Below, one piece after another: positions 43,090 to 51,824 of a DNA stretch of 64,000 nucleotides. The notes under the pieces are model-generated. The model was not told the DNA's origin, ran no database searches, and saw only the letters and a list, made by a program, of their open reading frames with translations. How positions within the stretch are numbered: position 1 is the stretch's first letter; every line of letters starts with the position of its first letter. Source of the DNA: Abyssalbus ytuae (GTDB lineage Bacteria; Bacteroidota; Bacteroidia; Flavobacteriales; Flavobacteriaceae); NCBI RefSeq assembly GCF_022807975.1, contig NZ_CP094358.1:3286001-3350000 (forward strand). Reading direction: 5' to 3'. Position numbers and translations under genes: made by a program.

Positions 43090-43692
43090 ATGAAAAAACT
43101 TATATCACTTTTGCTGTTATTTACTTTTACACATATTATGATGGCACAGGAAAAGGGTAAAACTCCCGGATTACCTTATTATGAAATTCCGGAAGCTGCC
43201 GGAGAGTATACGGCAGGCAGTGTAGCTTCAAGAATGATTGATGGCCTGGGTTTTCGTTACCGTTGGGCCACCGAAAATTTAAGGGAAGAAGACCTTCAAT
43301 ACCAACCGGGCGATAATGCACGGTCTGTATTACAAACCATTGATCATATTTTAAATCTATCGCGGATTATACTTAATACCGCCCTAAAAGAGCCTACTGA
43401 TTTTACCCGGAAACCCCCTGTTTTAACTTATGAGGAAAAACGAAAAGAAACCCTGGAAAATTTAATGAAGGCGAGTGGGGTGCTAAGAAAAGAAGTGAAT
43501 CTGGAGGAATTTAAAATACAACTTGTTTTACCGGGTGGCACTACAGAATACCCCTTCTGGAATAATATTAACGGCCCCATAGCCGATGCTATATGGCATT
43601 CGGGACAGATAGCTTCCTTCAGGCGATCATCGGGGAATTCTATAAGCCCTGATGTACAGTTTTTGCAGGGAACCATAAAAAATAAACCCTGA
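43090..43692 (+). CDS. Secreted DinB-like protein
   Basis: 200 residues with signal peptide MKKLISLLLLFTFTHIMMAQ. The mature sequence follows the DinB/YfiT four-helix plan: ASRMIDGLGFRYRWATENL, a first His in TIDHILNLSRII, and a late His in DAIWHSGQIASFRR; in DinB proteins three His bind a metal. Being exported is unusual for DinB but frequent in Bacteroidota. The substrate, perhaps a thiol transfer reaction, is unknown. Its stop lies inside the stem of the shared terminator. Confidence 0.8.
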   Translation: MKKLISLLLLFTFTHIMMAQEKGKTPGLPYYEIPEAAGEYTAGSVASRMIDGLGFRYRWATENLREEDLQYQPGDNARSVLQTIDHILNLSRIILNTALKEPTDFTRKPPVLTYEEKRKETLENLMKASGVLRKEVNLEEFKIQLVLPGGTTEYPFWNNINGPIADAIWHSGQIASFRRSSGNSISPDVQFLQGTIKNKP

Positions 43693-43719
43693 AATCGTAT
43701 ATTTTTGATTTCAGGGTTT
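43684..43719. terminator. Shared terminator for DinB-like and THX genes
   Basis: AAACCCTGAAATC, 10-base loop, GATTTCAGGGTTT: a 13-bp perfect stem between convergent genes, with T/A-rich flanks on both strands. Confidence 0.85.
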
Positions 43720-43725
43720 ATACCA

Positions 43726-43860
43726 CTAATTATTCTGGTTTACAATTTCGGTGTCTACCTGTTTAGGTTTTACCCGAAATTTTTTTCGCTTGGGCCTCAG
43801 TTTACCGTATGAGCCGATAATGATCTTGCCCTTTCTGGTTTTTTTATCTCCTTTACCCAT
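43726..43860 (-). CDS. 30S ribosomal protein THX
   Basis: 44-residue basic protein, MGKGDKKTRKGKIIIGSYGK then LRPKRKKF, which is the THX (bTHX) signature: Gly-Lys-rich start, KIxxGSYG. In Thermus and Bacteroidota this peptide sits in a cavity of the 30S head. It has a polar C-terminal tail (VDTEIVNQNN). It lies 2 bases after a 47-residue gene on the same strand, so both share a transcript, and is closed by the convergent terminator. Confidence 0.88.
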   Translation of the reverse strand: MGKGDKKTRKGKIIIGSYGKLRPKRKKFRVKPKQVDTEIVNQNN

Positions 43861-43862
43861 AA

Positions 43863-44006
43863 CTATTTTTTCTTTTGTTGTTTTTTTATGGTTTTTTCGT
43901 CAATGTCAAAATCATTGGTTTCAATATTAACATTGCCCGTAGGGTTTGTAGGATTTGTTTGTTTCTTTGAGGGTTCAAACTTCTTTTTATCTTTTATAAT
44001 TCCCAT
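43863..44006 (-). CDS. Small hypothetical protein upstream of THX (47 aa)
   Basis: Frame from ATG 44006 to TAG encodes 47 residues: MGIIKDKKKFEPSKKQTNPT, an acidic middle (ETNDFDIDEKT) and an ending of KKQQKKK. It has no hydrophobic stretch. Its close spacing to the THX gene (2 bases) supports it being a real gene of the same operon; I do not know its role. Confidence 0.6.
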   Translation of the reverse strand: MGIIKDKKKFEPSKKQTNPTNPTGNVNIETNDFDIDEKTIKKQQKKK

Positions 44007-44178
44007 AATTTTAAATTTTTGTGATTCATTTTAATATAATAAAAGCAAATTCAAATTTTATTAAAACTATCCTAAAATTGGGAAATTGAACTTTTATTTT
44101 AAATAATCTTTAAATATGATATTTATCTGTTTTTAAAACTTTTTCCGGTTGTATTTTTAAACTGGGAAAATTTATACT

Positions 44179-45699
44179 ATGCAGTTATTAACATCATCAG
44201 CTTTAGAAGAACTGGTAAAAAAACTTCTGATAATAAGAGACGCCATTCTGGAAGGGGAAAAGACTTATGAAAAATATGCTCTTAGAGTACACCCCAATTA
44301 CAAGTACAACGCACTTAATTTTTTAAGGTATTTGCGTTTTCGCACATTTGACCTCAGGGAAATACAGGGGAGTTTAACCGCATTGGGAATGAGTTCCCTA
44401 AGCCATGCCGAAAGACATGTACTTGCTAATATTGAAAATATTCTGTACCTGCTCAATGCTCATTTAGGGCATGATTTTAATGGTACGTACAAGTTTGGGA
44501 AACATCCGGTAAGTTTTATCGAGAGTGATAAAAAACTTAGAAAAAATACCCAGCGCCTTTTTGGAAAACATGTAAAAAAAATGGGGGTAATGGTAACCCT
44601 TCCTTCAGAGGCTGTATCTCCGGATTATTTGAAAATGCTGTTACAGGCAGGAATGGATATTGCCCGCATAAACTGTTCGCACGATAATACACAGGTATGG
44701 AAAAAAATGGTAGCCAATTTAAAATGTGTGAGCGAGGAGTTAAATCTGCCTTGTTCGGTGTATGTGGATTTAGCGGGGCCTAAAATCCGTACCCATAAAA
44801 TATGGGCTCCCATAAACAGGTTACATAAGGGTAAGAACGCTTTGTTACTGGAAGGAGATTCCATGTATTTACTTAAATCTTTAGACAGTGAGACGGCAAA
44901 CGGACTTAAAGAAAGAAAAAAAGTAATTTTTACCTGCCAGTTGCCCACCATTATAGATGATGTACAACAAGGCCACCGGATTTTATTTGATGATGGTAAT
45001 ATAGGAGGGGAGATAGCCGAAAAATTAAGCGACGGAGTAAAAATAAGAGTTACGCGTACCGATCCGGGCGGATCAAAATTACGGCCGGAAAAAGGAATCA
45101 ACCTGCCGGACACTCACTTAAATTTACCGCCGCTTACAGAAGAGGATATTCATAATCTTGATTTTGTAAGTGAATATGCTGATATGGTAGGTTTTTCGTT
45201 TGTACGCGAAGCAAAAGATGTGGCAGTTTTGCAGGAAGAATTAAGAAAGAGAAATGCTTCACATATTGGTATGGTGCTAAAAATTGAGAACCGGGAAGCT
45301 TTTGAAAACCTGCCGGAATTGATTCTGCAGGCCATGGAAAGCCCTACTATAGGCATTATGACTGCCAGGGGAGACCTGGCCGTTGAGTTGGGTGCGGAAA
45401 GGCTATCGGAAGTACAGGAAGAAATTATGTGGCTTTGTGAAGCCGCCTTAATACCCAATATATGGGCAACCCAGGTGCTGGAAACGCTGGCGAAAAAAGG
45501 CATTCCCAGCCGGGCCGAAATTACTGATGCTGCCATGTCTGTGAGGGCAGAATGTGTAATGCTTAACAAAGGCCCCTTTATAGATAAGGCATTGCATACT
45601 TTAGATGATATCCTTGCCCGTATGGAAAAGCATTTTTACAAAAAGCAGGGAACCTTACGAAACCTTAAAGTTGCAGAAACCTTTTGGGGCGATAATTAA
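44179..45699 (+). CDS. Pyruvate-kinase-like protein with N-terminal extension
   Basis: 506 residues. A helical extension of about 130 residues comes first (LLIIRDAILEGEKTYEKYAL, LNFLRYLRFRTFDLREIQGSL, LSHAERHVLANIENILYLL). The TIM-barrel and B-domain of pyruvate kinase then follow: GMDIARINCSHDN, VYVDLAGPKIRTH, GMVLKIENREAF, GIMTARGDLAVELG and ATQVLETLA, so metal and phosphate ligands appear kept. The first motif is MVTLPSEA instead of the usual IVATLGPAS, and the allosteric C-terminal domain is missing. It belongs to the divergent Pyk-like group with helical N-termini; activity as pyruvate kinase is not certain. Confidence 0.8.
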   Translation: MQLLTSSALEELVKKLLIIRDAILEGEKTYEKYALRVHPNYKYNALNFLRYLRFRTFDLREIQGSLTALGMSSLSHAERHVLANIENILYLLNAHLGHDFNGTYKFGKHPVSFIESDKKLRKNTQRLFGKHVKKMGVMVTLPSEAVSPDYLKMLLQAGMDIARINCSHDNTQVWKKMVANLKCVSEELNLPCSVYVDLAGPKIRTHKIWAPINRLHKGKNALLLEGDSMYLLKSLDSETANGLKERKKVIFTCQLPTIIDDVQQGHRILFDDGNIGGEIAEKLSDGVKIRVTRTDPGGSKLRPEKGINLPDTHLNLPPLTEEDIHNLDFVSEYADMVGFSFVREAKDVAVLQEELRKRNASHIGMVLKIENREAFENLPELILQAMESPTIGIMTARGDLAVELGAERLSEVQEEIMWLCEAALIPNIWATQVLETLAKKGIPSRAEITDAAMSVRAECVMLNKGPFIDKALHTLDDILARMEKHFYKKQGTLRNLKVAETFWGDN

Positions 45700-45725
45700 C
45701 TTATATGATCATTATTTCTTTTAAA

Positions 45726-46745
45726 TCATTTTAATAATGTTATCATTGTAAAAGTTAAAATATAAGAGAATGCAGGTGCAATTCCCCACACAGTAAAAAA
45801 GCGTTTAACAATTTTATTGCTAAATGTATTTTTTAATCCGTTTTTGCTGATGCTGAGTGCTATAAAAGCAGCTCCGTTTAATTGAACCAATGAGGTGGGG
45901 ATTCCTTTTGTAACCGAGGCAAGTAAAAGTAAACTGGCTACAACCATGGCAATTATTGTAGCATAAAAGGGGTTAATATTTACAATTTCTTTCCCGGTGG
46001 TTTGGGTGACTTTATGACCCAATAAAGAACTTCCAATGGCAAAACAAGGTGCAACCAGTAAAACCGATAAAATAATAATAGGAAGAAAGTTTTGGTTCCC
46101 TGCATTGCCTATTTCATTAGCAGTTAGTGAAGCTATAGGAGCAGCAGCATTGGCTACATTATTTGCCCCTATGGAGAATGCAACATACAATGAAGATAGT
46201 ATGAGTAAACATTTTAAAGTTTTTTGTTTGTTAAGAGTAGAATGATTGTTTTTAGGTAATTTATTATTTAACAAAGGAAAAAACCATTTTGACAGAAAGA
46301 AGGTTATTATAAATGAAATAACAGGCAGAAAAATCCAGGTGGGGATAATTTCGTAAAATAATTTTTTAGTGTTTAATCCTTCCAGTGCGGTGGCTGCCCC
46401 TGCAATAGCCAAAACTGTTGACTGGCTTGTTGACTGCGGAACGCCTATCAAATTGGCTATCAATAAAGATAAACCGATAGCAAATAAAATAACCGATGTG
46501 TTAAGTGGTGTGAAAAAAGATTGATCCAAAAGTCCTTTTCCCAACGTTAGAGATACTTCCTTACCGGCTATTAATGCACCTGCCAATACCATTATTCCAA
46601 ACAAGCCGGGAATAAAAGTACGTTTTATAACATCTGAGCCATAAGCAGCAGAAAATGATGGCGATGTGCCGCTGCCCCCCATATTAATTGCTAAAAACAT
46701 AGCCAAAAGAAAGGGAATAGTCAAAATGTGAAATAGTTCTGACAT
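45726..46745 (-). CDS. PiT family inorganic anion transporter
   Basis: 339 residues, about ten membrane segments. Both internal repeats carry the PiT signature region (LFAIGLSLLIANLIGVPQSTSQSTV with GAAT, and YVAFSIGANNVANAAAPIASL). This family moves phosphate with protons or sodium; the short form without a large loop also includes CysP-type sulfate permeases, so the anion is unsure. It is followed 3 bases after its upstream neighbour (DUF2490 protein), suggesting cotranscription. Confidence 0.85.
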   Translation of the reverse strand: MSELFHILTIPFLLAMFLAINMGGSGTSPSFSAAYGSDVIKRTFIPGLFGIMVLAGALIAGKEVSLTLGKGLLDQSFFTPLNTSVILFAIGLSLLIANLIGVPQSTSQSTVLAIAGAATALEGLNTKKLFYEIIPTWIFLPVISFIITFFLSKWFFPLLNNKLPKNNHSTLNKQKTLKCLLILSSLYVAFSIGANNVANAAAPIASLTANEIGNAGNQNFLPIIILSVLLVAPCFAIGSSLLGHKVTQTTGKEIVNINPFYATIIAMVVASLLLLASVTKGIPTSLVQLNGAAFIALSISKNGLKNTFSNKIVKRFFTVWGIAPAFSYILTFTMITLLK

Positions 46746-46748
46746 AAT

Positions 46749-47477
46749 TTAATTATTTAATTTTTTAAAATTTAATTCATGATGAATGGTAAACCTTATG
46801 ATGTTACGATTGTAGAAATCTGATCCTGTTTTTTGTTGTTGAAACCAGTTGAAGTAACCTAATTCTAAACCAAATGTGTCGTCCGGCATAAATTGGATGC
46901 TTCCGCCAATACGGTTCTGATCAAATGTATTATAGGTTATTTTCTTACCGATATTAAAAAGGACTTCATCAAAAATTTTTAAAGTTATTTTGGGAAGCAG
47001 CAGGTATTTTAATTCTAATTTGTAGCGTATTCGGTTATTTCCGAAACGAAAGGAACCATTTGGTTGTTCATAAAACCGGAATTCCCACCAGTAACGATGG
47101 TGGATATTTAGTTTTTGGAATAAGGATTGTTTACAGGAGACTTCCAGTTGAGGACGTAACTCTGAACGGTTATAGAAATTTGTGATATGAGGATTATGCG
47201 GGAGTGATTGGAGAAGATATGCAAACCCGATCCCTGCCTCCCAGTTTTTTATCAGGTTGCGTTGTAAATGAATGCGGGTAAGAAACTGGTGTTGACGCCA
47301 GGGAAACCAATAAGTTCTTTCTTCTGCTTCATATCCTATTGTGTAATGGTCTAACTTAAATTTTAAATAATAACGCCCCCATAAAAGATGTTGTGTATCA
47401 ATTTTTTTTTGAGCGCTTACTATTGCTAAAGCGAAGATTGATAATAGTATTGAAAGTGTTTTTTTTAATTCTGCCAC
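46749..47477 (-). CDS. DUF2490 outer-membrane protein
   Basis: Beta-barrel-like protein of about 242 residues. A GTG at 47477 gives a clean signal peptide (AELKKTLSILLSIFALAIVSAQ, named by its ends); a TTG at 47501 is also possible. The mature part is rich in alternating aromatic strands (YYLKFKLDHYTIGYEAEERT, FLTRIHLQRNLIKNWEAGIGF, YHHRYWWEFRF-type) and ends with a terminal aromatic strand (IIRFTIHHELNF), typical for the DUF2490 family. Function unknown. It precedes the PiT transporter gene closely. Confidence 0.75.
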   Translation of the reverse strand: MAELKKTLSILLSIFALAIVSAQKKIDTQHLLWGRYYLKFKLDHYTIGYEAEERTYWFPWRQHQFLTRIHLQRNLIKNWEAGIGFAYLLQSLPHNPHITNFYNRSELRPQLEVSCKQSLFQKLNIHHRYWWEFRFYEQPNGSFRFGNNRIRYKLELKYLLLPKITLKIFDEVLFNIGKKITYNTFDQNRIGGSIQFMPDDTFGLELGYFNWFQQQKTGSDFYNRNIIRFTIHHELNFKKLNN

Positions 47478-47582
47478 CTTATCGCTATAAATAAGGTACA
47501 AAATAACATAATACTATTTAATCTATCAATTTAATAGAGTTAAAATTTGAATTCTTTCTTTCACGCCTGGAAAAAGTTTTTT

Positions 47583-48908
47583 CTACTGTTTGGAAAAGTG
47601 AAGAGTTTTTTCTCCCTGGGTCATCATCATCAGGTTTAAGGAAGGATCAAATTCTAATGAAACTCCTGATTTGTTATGGTTGAATATGTTTTTCTCCATT
47701 GCATCCATTTTAAATATTTTTTGTCCTTCTGGTTGTGCCAGCAGTTTATTGCCGTTTCGTGAGATGGTAATAATCAAAGGACTTTCCAGGCTGGTATAAA
47801 CCCCGGTATATGGGGCTAACTCCTGAAATGTTACCTTAAAAGGGTTTATTTTCGGAAGGTTAAATGGCTGGTTAAAAACTGCTTTTAGAGCTAACTCATT
47901 TATATTGGCAAGGTGATAGTTTTCTCCGTTGGAAAGTAAAACATAAGTTAATTGTTGTTCGGGAAAATAATAATAAACCGAATTAAATCCGTCTATTCTT
48001 CCCTCATGGGTATAGGCTTCATGGCCTGCTATGGTAGTTTTAAATATTCCCATGCCGTAACCGTCTTTTTGTTCCAGCATTTTTTTGAGCGTTTCTTTTA
48101 AAATTATTTTTCCGTCAAACAATCCGTTGAGGAATAGGGATAAATCATGAGCAGACATAATAATTCCACCGGCTCCCATGGGAATGGATTCGTGGGTTGC
48201 AATTACTTTATTCCATTTAACTTCATAGGTGTAGGAATGTGTTTTTTTACTTTCCGGTAGCGATTTATCTCCGAATTGTGTTTGTTTTAAATGAAGCGGA
48301 CTGATAATCTTTTTTTGCAAAATATCAGCGTATTCTTCATTATATATTTTTTCCAGAATATAGGAGAGTAAAACAAAATTAGAATTACTGTAGGCTGCTT
48401 TTGACCCGGGTTCAAAATCACTTCCTCCACCGGAAATAATTGATATCATTTCTACTTCTGTTTTTGGTGAGGTGTTCCATTGCATAAAATCTTTTTCACT
48501 TGTAAAATTATGAATGCCGCTATGATGGGTAAGCAAGTGGGTAATGGTAATTTTTTCAGCATTTTTTATAGTGGGGAAAAAAGTTTCTATAGTTTGGTCT
48601 AAACTTATTTTCCCTTCTTCCGTTGCTTTTAAAATCAGAGTAGCCGTAATTGTTTTTGATATGGAACCGATGCGGTAGGTGGTTTCTTTTCCCGATTTTA
48701 AGCCGGCCTCTGTGTTGGAGAAACCTGAAACGTAAAAATAGAGGGTACGGTTTTTTCGGGAAAGTTCAACTTGTCCCATGAATTTTTGGTTTTCTTCAAG
48801 TGTTTTGAAGAAGAAATCCAGTGAATCCCGGTTTGTGTCGCTTAGTGTTTGTGCACTTATTAAATTAAAGAATAGAAGAATTGTAAAGAAAGTAATAAAC
48901 TGTTTCAT
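47583..48908 (-). CDS. Secreted serine hydrolase of the class C beta-lactamase family
   Basis: 441 residues with signal peptide (MKQFITFFTILLFFNLISAQ). The PF00144 motifs are YRIGSISKTITA (SxxK with the nucleophile Ser), YSNSNFVLL (YxN) and HEGRIDGFNS (HxG in place of KTG). A C-terminal domain of about 95 residues (YTGVYTSLESPLIITISRNG) is the DUF3471-like lipocalin-type tail often found on these hydrolases. Such proteins are peptidases, esterases or penicillin-binding enzymes; true beta-lactamase activity is unlikely. Confidence 0.88.
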   Translation of the reverse strand: MKQFITFFTILLFFNLISAQTLSDTNRDSLDFFFKTLEENQKFMGQVELSRKNRTLYFYVSGFSNTEAGLKSGKETTYRIGSISKTITATLILKATEEGKISLDQTIETFFPTIKNAEKITITHLLTHHSGIHNFTSEKDFMQWNTSPKTEVEMISIISGGGSDFEPGSKAAYSNSNFVLLSYILEKIYNEEYADILQKKIISPLHLKQTQFGDKSLPESKKTHSYTYEVKWNKVIATHESIPMGAGGIIMSAHDLSLFLNGLFDGKIILKETLKKMLEQKDGYGMGIFKTTIAGHEAYTHEGRIDGFNSVYYYFPEQQLTYVLLSNGENYHLANINELALKAVFNQPFNLPKINPFKVTFQELAPYTGVYTSLESPLIITISRNGNKLLAQPEGQKIFKMDAMEKNIFNHNKSGVSLEFDPSLNLMMMTQGEKTLHFSKQ

Positions 48909-49027
48909 GTTTTATCATTTCTATTATAGACTCCTATAATTTTTATAAGTTACAGTTTCATATTTTTTTTTGATGATTTAAATAATAATGAATGAACTTC
49001 ACTGGAAAATATTACATAATCAAATAC

Positions 49028-49792
49028 TTAACCATGTATATTCTTAACAAAACTTTCAATTTCTTCTACCCCTTTTTGGCTTAAATGTTTTATAAAAGCA
49101 CTTCCTATAATGGCGCCTTTAGCCAGTTTGGTGGCAGCCTGAAAAGTTTGTGCGTTACTGATTCCGAATCCTACTATTTGAGGAGATTTTAGATTCATGT
49201 TATGAATACGTTCAAAATAATTTGTCTGGGCATCGCCAAAGGTGTTTTTAGCCCCTGTTACGCTGGCAGAACTTACCATGTAGATAAAACCGTTAGAAAC
49301 AGTATCGATATACTGTACCCGTTCTTCTGAGGTTTGTGGTGTGATTAAAAATGCATTGATAAGCCCGTATTTTTCAAACAACTGTTTATATTCTTCATTA
49401 TATACATCCACGGGAAGGTCTGGGATGATGAGTCCGTCTATACCAATTTCAGCACATTTTTCACAAAAAGCTTTTACTCCATACTGCATTATCGGGTTAA
49501 AATAGCCCATAATAATTAAAGGAATATGAATGTTTTTGCGGATATCTTTAAGTTGTTCGAAAAGTTTTTCGGTAGTCATCCCATTTTTTAATGCCCTGGC
49601 AGAGCTTTCCTGAATGGTAGGGCCATCAGCAAGAGGATCACTGAACGGCAAGCCGATTTCTATCATATCTACCCCGCTTTGCTGGAGTTTGCTGATAATT
49701 GGAACGGTATCCTCCAGTTTGGGATAGCCTGCGGTAAAATAGATGGAAAGCAGTTTTTTATTTTCCTGTAATTTTTGATTTATTCTGTTCAT
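49028..49792 (-). CDS. trpA: Tryptophan synthase alpha chain
   Basis: 254 residues from ATG 49792. The frame is open 14 codons further (to 49834), but that part is the translation of a palindromic repeat (LNLFQHP) and is rejected. Alpha subunit motifs: LLSIYFTAGYPKLEDT, MIEIGLPFSDPLADGPTIQ (catalytic Glu and Asp) and GFGISNAQTF. It cleaves indole-3-glycerol phosphate to indole for the beta chain. Last gene of the trp operon. Confidence 0.96.
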   Translation of the reverse strand: MNRINQKLQENKKLLSIYFTAGYPKLEDTVPIISKLQQSGVDMIEIGLPFSDPLADGPTIQESSARALKNGMTTEKLFEQLKDIRKNIHIPLIIMGYFNPIMQYGVKAFCEKCAEIGIDGLIIPDLPVDVYNEEYKQLFEKYGLINAFLITPQTSEERVQYIDTVSNGFIYMVSSASVTGAKNTFGDAQTNYFERIHNMNLKSPQIVGFGISNAQTFQAATKLAKGAIIGSAFIKHLSQKGVEEIESFVKNIHG

Positions 49793-49813
49793 TTTTTTGT
49801 TTTTTCTTATGGG

Positions 49814-49834
49814 ATGCTGAAACAAATTCAGCAT
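49814..49834. repeat. ATGCTGAA palindrome between trpB and trpA
   Basis: ATGCTGAA, loop ACAAA, TTCAGCAT: a common interspersed palindrome of Flavobacteriia lying in the 50-base trpB-trpA spacer. A degenerate copy (ATGCTGAATTAATTCAACAT) is at about 52722-52741. Confidence 0.7.
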
Positions 49835-49842
49835 GACGACAT

Positions 49843-51024
49843 TTACAACTTAAAATATTTTATATATGTATCCAGATCTTTATCTCCACGGCCTGACAAG
49901 CTTATAACCACTACATCATCTTTTTTAAATTTTTTATGTTCAAAAATTGCCAGTGCATGGGCCGATTCTATTGCCGGTATAATACCTTCGAGTTGTGCCA
50001 GTTCCAGTCCGGCTACCATAGCTTCATCGTCCGTAGCTGAGTAAAATTCTCCCCTGCCTGAAGTGTAAAGGTGCGAATGCATCGGGCCTACTCCCGGATA
50101 GTCGAGTCCGGCCGAGATAGAATAAGGCTCGGTAATTTGCCCGTCTTGAGTTTGCATTAGCAGGGTTTTACATCCGTGTATGATCCCGGTTTTGCCTAAG
50201 ACTGAGGTAGCTGCACTTTCACCGGAGTTTATTCCTTTTCCGGCGGCTTCCACAGCAATAATACCTACTTCAGGAACATCGAGGTAATGATAGAATGTGC
50301 CTGCTGCATTGCTGCCACCTCCTATACAGGCTACAACATAATCAGGATTTTCGCTACCTTCTTTTTCTTTGAGTTGCCATTTTATTTCTTCGGAGATTAC
50401 ACTTTGAAACCTGGTTACCATATCGGGGTAGGGATGGGGGCCTATGGCAGAGCCGATAATGTAATGGGTGTCTACAGGATTATTAATCCAGTCGCGAATG
50501 GCTTCGTTGGTAGCGTCCTTGAGGGTACGGCTGCCTGACAGGGCCGGACGCACCTCGGCTCCGAGCATTTTCATCCGTGCGACGTTTGGTGCCTGGCGGG
50601 TAATATCTATTTCGCCCATATATACAATACATTGCATACCCATGAGGGCACAAACAGTAGCTGTTGCAACACCGTGTTGTCCTGCACCGGTTTCGGCAAT
50701 GATTCTTTTTTTACCGAGTCGTTTTGCCATTAAAATCTGGCCAATAGTGTTGTTTATTTTATGAGCACCGGTATGGTTGAGGTCTTCTCTTTTTAAATAG
50801 ATTTTTGCGTTGTGTTTTTCAGAAAGGCGTTTGGCAAAATAGAGTGGGGAAGGGCGGCCTACATAATCTTTTAACAACTGATTGAATTCTTCTTTAAAAG
50901 AAGTTTCGTTCATTATTTCCAGATATTTTTGTCGTAGTTCTTCTACATTAGGATATAGCATTTCGGGAATGTAGGCTCCGCCGTATTCACCGTAATATCC
51001 TTTTTTGTTGACGTGGTAACTCAT
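49843..51024 (-). CDS. trpB: Tryptophan synthase beta chain
   Basis: PLP enzyme of 393 residues joining indole and serine. The PLP lysine is in [11 protein letters not shown], the phosphate-binding loop is [12 protein letters not shown], and the substrate loop is [33 protein letters not shown] and [13 protein letters not shown] are the usual C-terminal motifs. It sits 45 bases after trpF and 50 before trpA, with a repeat palindrome in the latter spacer. Confidence 0.97.
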   Translation of the reverse strand: MSYHVNKKGYYGEYGGAYIPEMLYPNVEELRQKYLEIMNETSFKEEFNQLLKDYVGRPSPLYFAKRLSEKHNAKIYLKREDLNHTGAHKINNTIGQILMAKRLGKKRIIAETGAGQHGVATATVCALMGMQCIVYMGEIDITRQAPNVARMKMLGAEVRPALSGSRTLKDATNEAIRDWINNPVDTHYIIGSAIGPHPYPDMVTRFQSVISEEIKWQLKEKEGSENPDYVVACIGGGSNAAGTFYHYLDVPEVGIIAVEAAGKGINSGESAATSVLGKTGIIHGCKTLLMQTQDGQITEPYSISAGLDYPGVGPMHSHLYTSGRGEFYSATDDEAMVAGLELAQLEGIIPAIESAHALAIFEHKKFKKDDVVVISLSGRGDKDLDTYIKYFKL

Positions 51025-51069
51025 TTTAATATTTTTAAATTCTTTTTATATTCTGCATTTCAACACTTT

Positions 51070-51714
51070 TCAATGCTTTGAATAGATATTAATATGATTT
51101 ATAAATTTTTTTAATTTTTCAATATTTTTTAATCCGGGTCCTGTTTCAAATTTGCTGTTTACATCGATGGCATAGCACAGCCTGGATTCAAGTTTTTTAA
51201 GGAAAGACAAAACAGCTTCTGTTTCGTCCGTACCGATTCCTCCGCTTAAAAAGAAAGGCTTTTTTGAAGGATAGTTTTCTAAAACTTTCCAATTGAAAGT
51301 ATAGCCGTTTCCGCCGGGATTTTTTCCTTTGGTATCAAACAGGAAATAGTCTGTAAATTCTTCATAGGGTTCGAGTGTTTTAAAATCAAATTCATCTTTG
51401 ATGGAAAAGACTTTGATGATTTCTATTTTCTGAGACCTGCCAGGTCTTTTTAATTGTTCACAAAATTCAGGTGATTCTTTTCCGTGTAATTGAACTGCAT
51501 CTAATTTATGTTTTTCAACCTTTTCAATTATATAATTTAGTGGGGCATCGACAAATACTCCGACTTTTTTGATGTTTTTTGGTAAATGCGGAATTTCTCC
51601 TGTAAAAAAACGGGGCGATTTATCATAAAAAATAAAGCCAAGATAATCGGGGTGCAGTGCTGCAACCTCGTTGATATTATCGTGGTATTTCATTCCGCAG
51701 ATTTTTAGTTTCAT
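51070..51714 (-). CDS. trpF: Phosphoribosylanthranilate isomerase with a palindrome-encoded insert
   Basis: 214 residues from ATG 51714 (the frame extends to 51732, but MKLKICGMKYHDN is the family start). Motifs: KICGMK with the general-base Cys, YLGFIFYDKSPRF, GVFVDAP, VQLHGKES and FLSGGIGTDE. Between FCEQL and IEIIKVFS the protein carries KRPGRSQK, encoded by the perfect palindrome AGACCTG-C-CAGGTCT (51433-51447). In the family this helix-strand junction is normally short, so the repeat looks inserted in frame. It lies on the outside of the barrel and need not stop activity. Confidence 0.93.
   Translation of the reverse strand: MKLKICGMKYHDNINEVAALHPDYLGFIFYDKSPRFFTGEIPHLPKNIKKVGVFVDAPLNYIIEKVEKHKLDAVQLHGKESPEFCEQLKRPGRSQKIEIIKVFSIKDEFDFKTLEPYEEFTDYFLFDTKGKNPGGNGYTFNWKVLENYPSKKPFFLSGGIGTDETEAVLSFLKKLESRLCYAIDVNSKFETGPGLKNIEKLKKFINHINIYSKH
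51433..51447. repeat. AGACCTG-C-CAGGTCT palindrome inside trpF
   Basis: Perfect 7-bp arms around one base. The same type, AACCTG-C-CAGGTT, is at 16769-16781 in a gap. Its reading frame within trpF is open. Confidence 0.7.
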
Positions 51715-51727
51715 GTTTTCTTTTTTA

Positions 51728-51819
51728 GTCATTGCGAGGAGTTTTGTAATTACAAAGACGACGTGGCAATCTTTAAAAGATTACTTCAGGCTGAAGTTTT
51801 TTCAGAACGAAGTAATGAC
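51728..51819. repeat. GTCATT...AATGAC interspersed element between trpC and trpF
   Basis: About 92 bases with inverted ends GTCATT and AATGAC, containing TTGCGAGGAG, GGCAATCTTT and an internal stem CTTCAG-G-CTGAAG (51784-51796). It resembles the GTCATTGCGAG / CGAAGCAATC repeats common in Bacteroidota. Confidence 0.7.
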
Positions 51820-51824
51820 ACTAT

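Noticed and set aside
49793-49834. Longer TrpA start giving an LNLFQHP N-terminus
   Set aside because: This stretch is the translation of an interspersed palindrome; the family start is at 49792.
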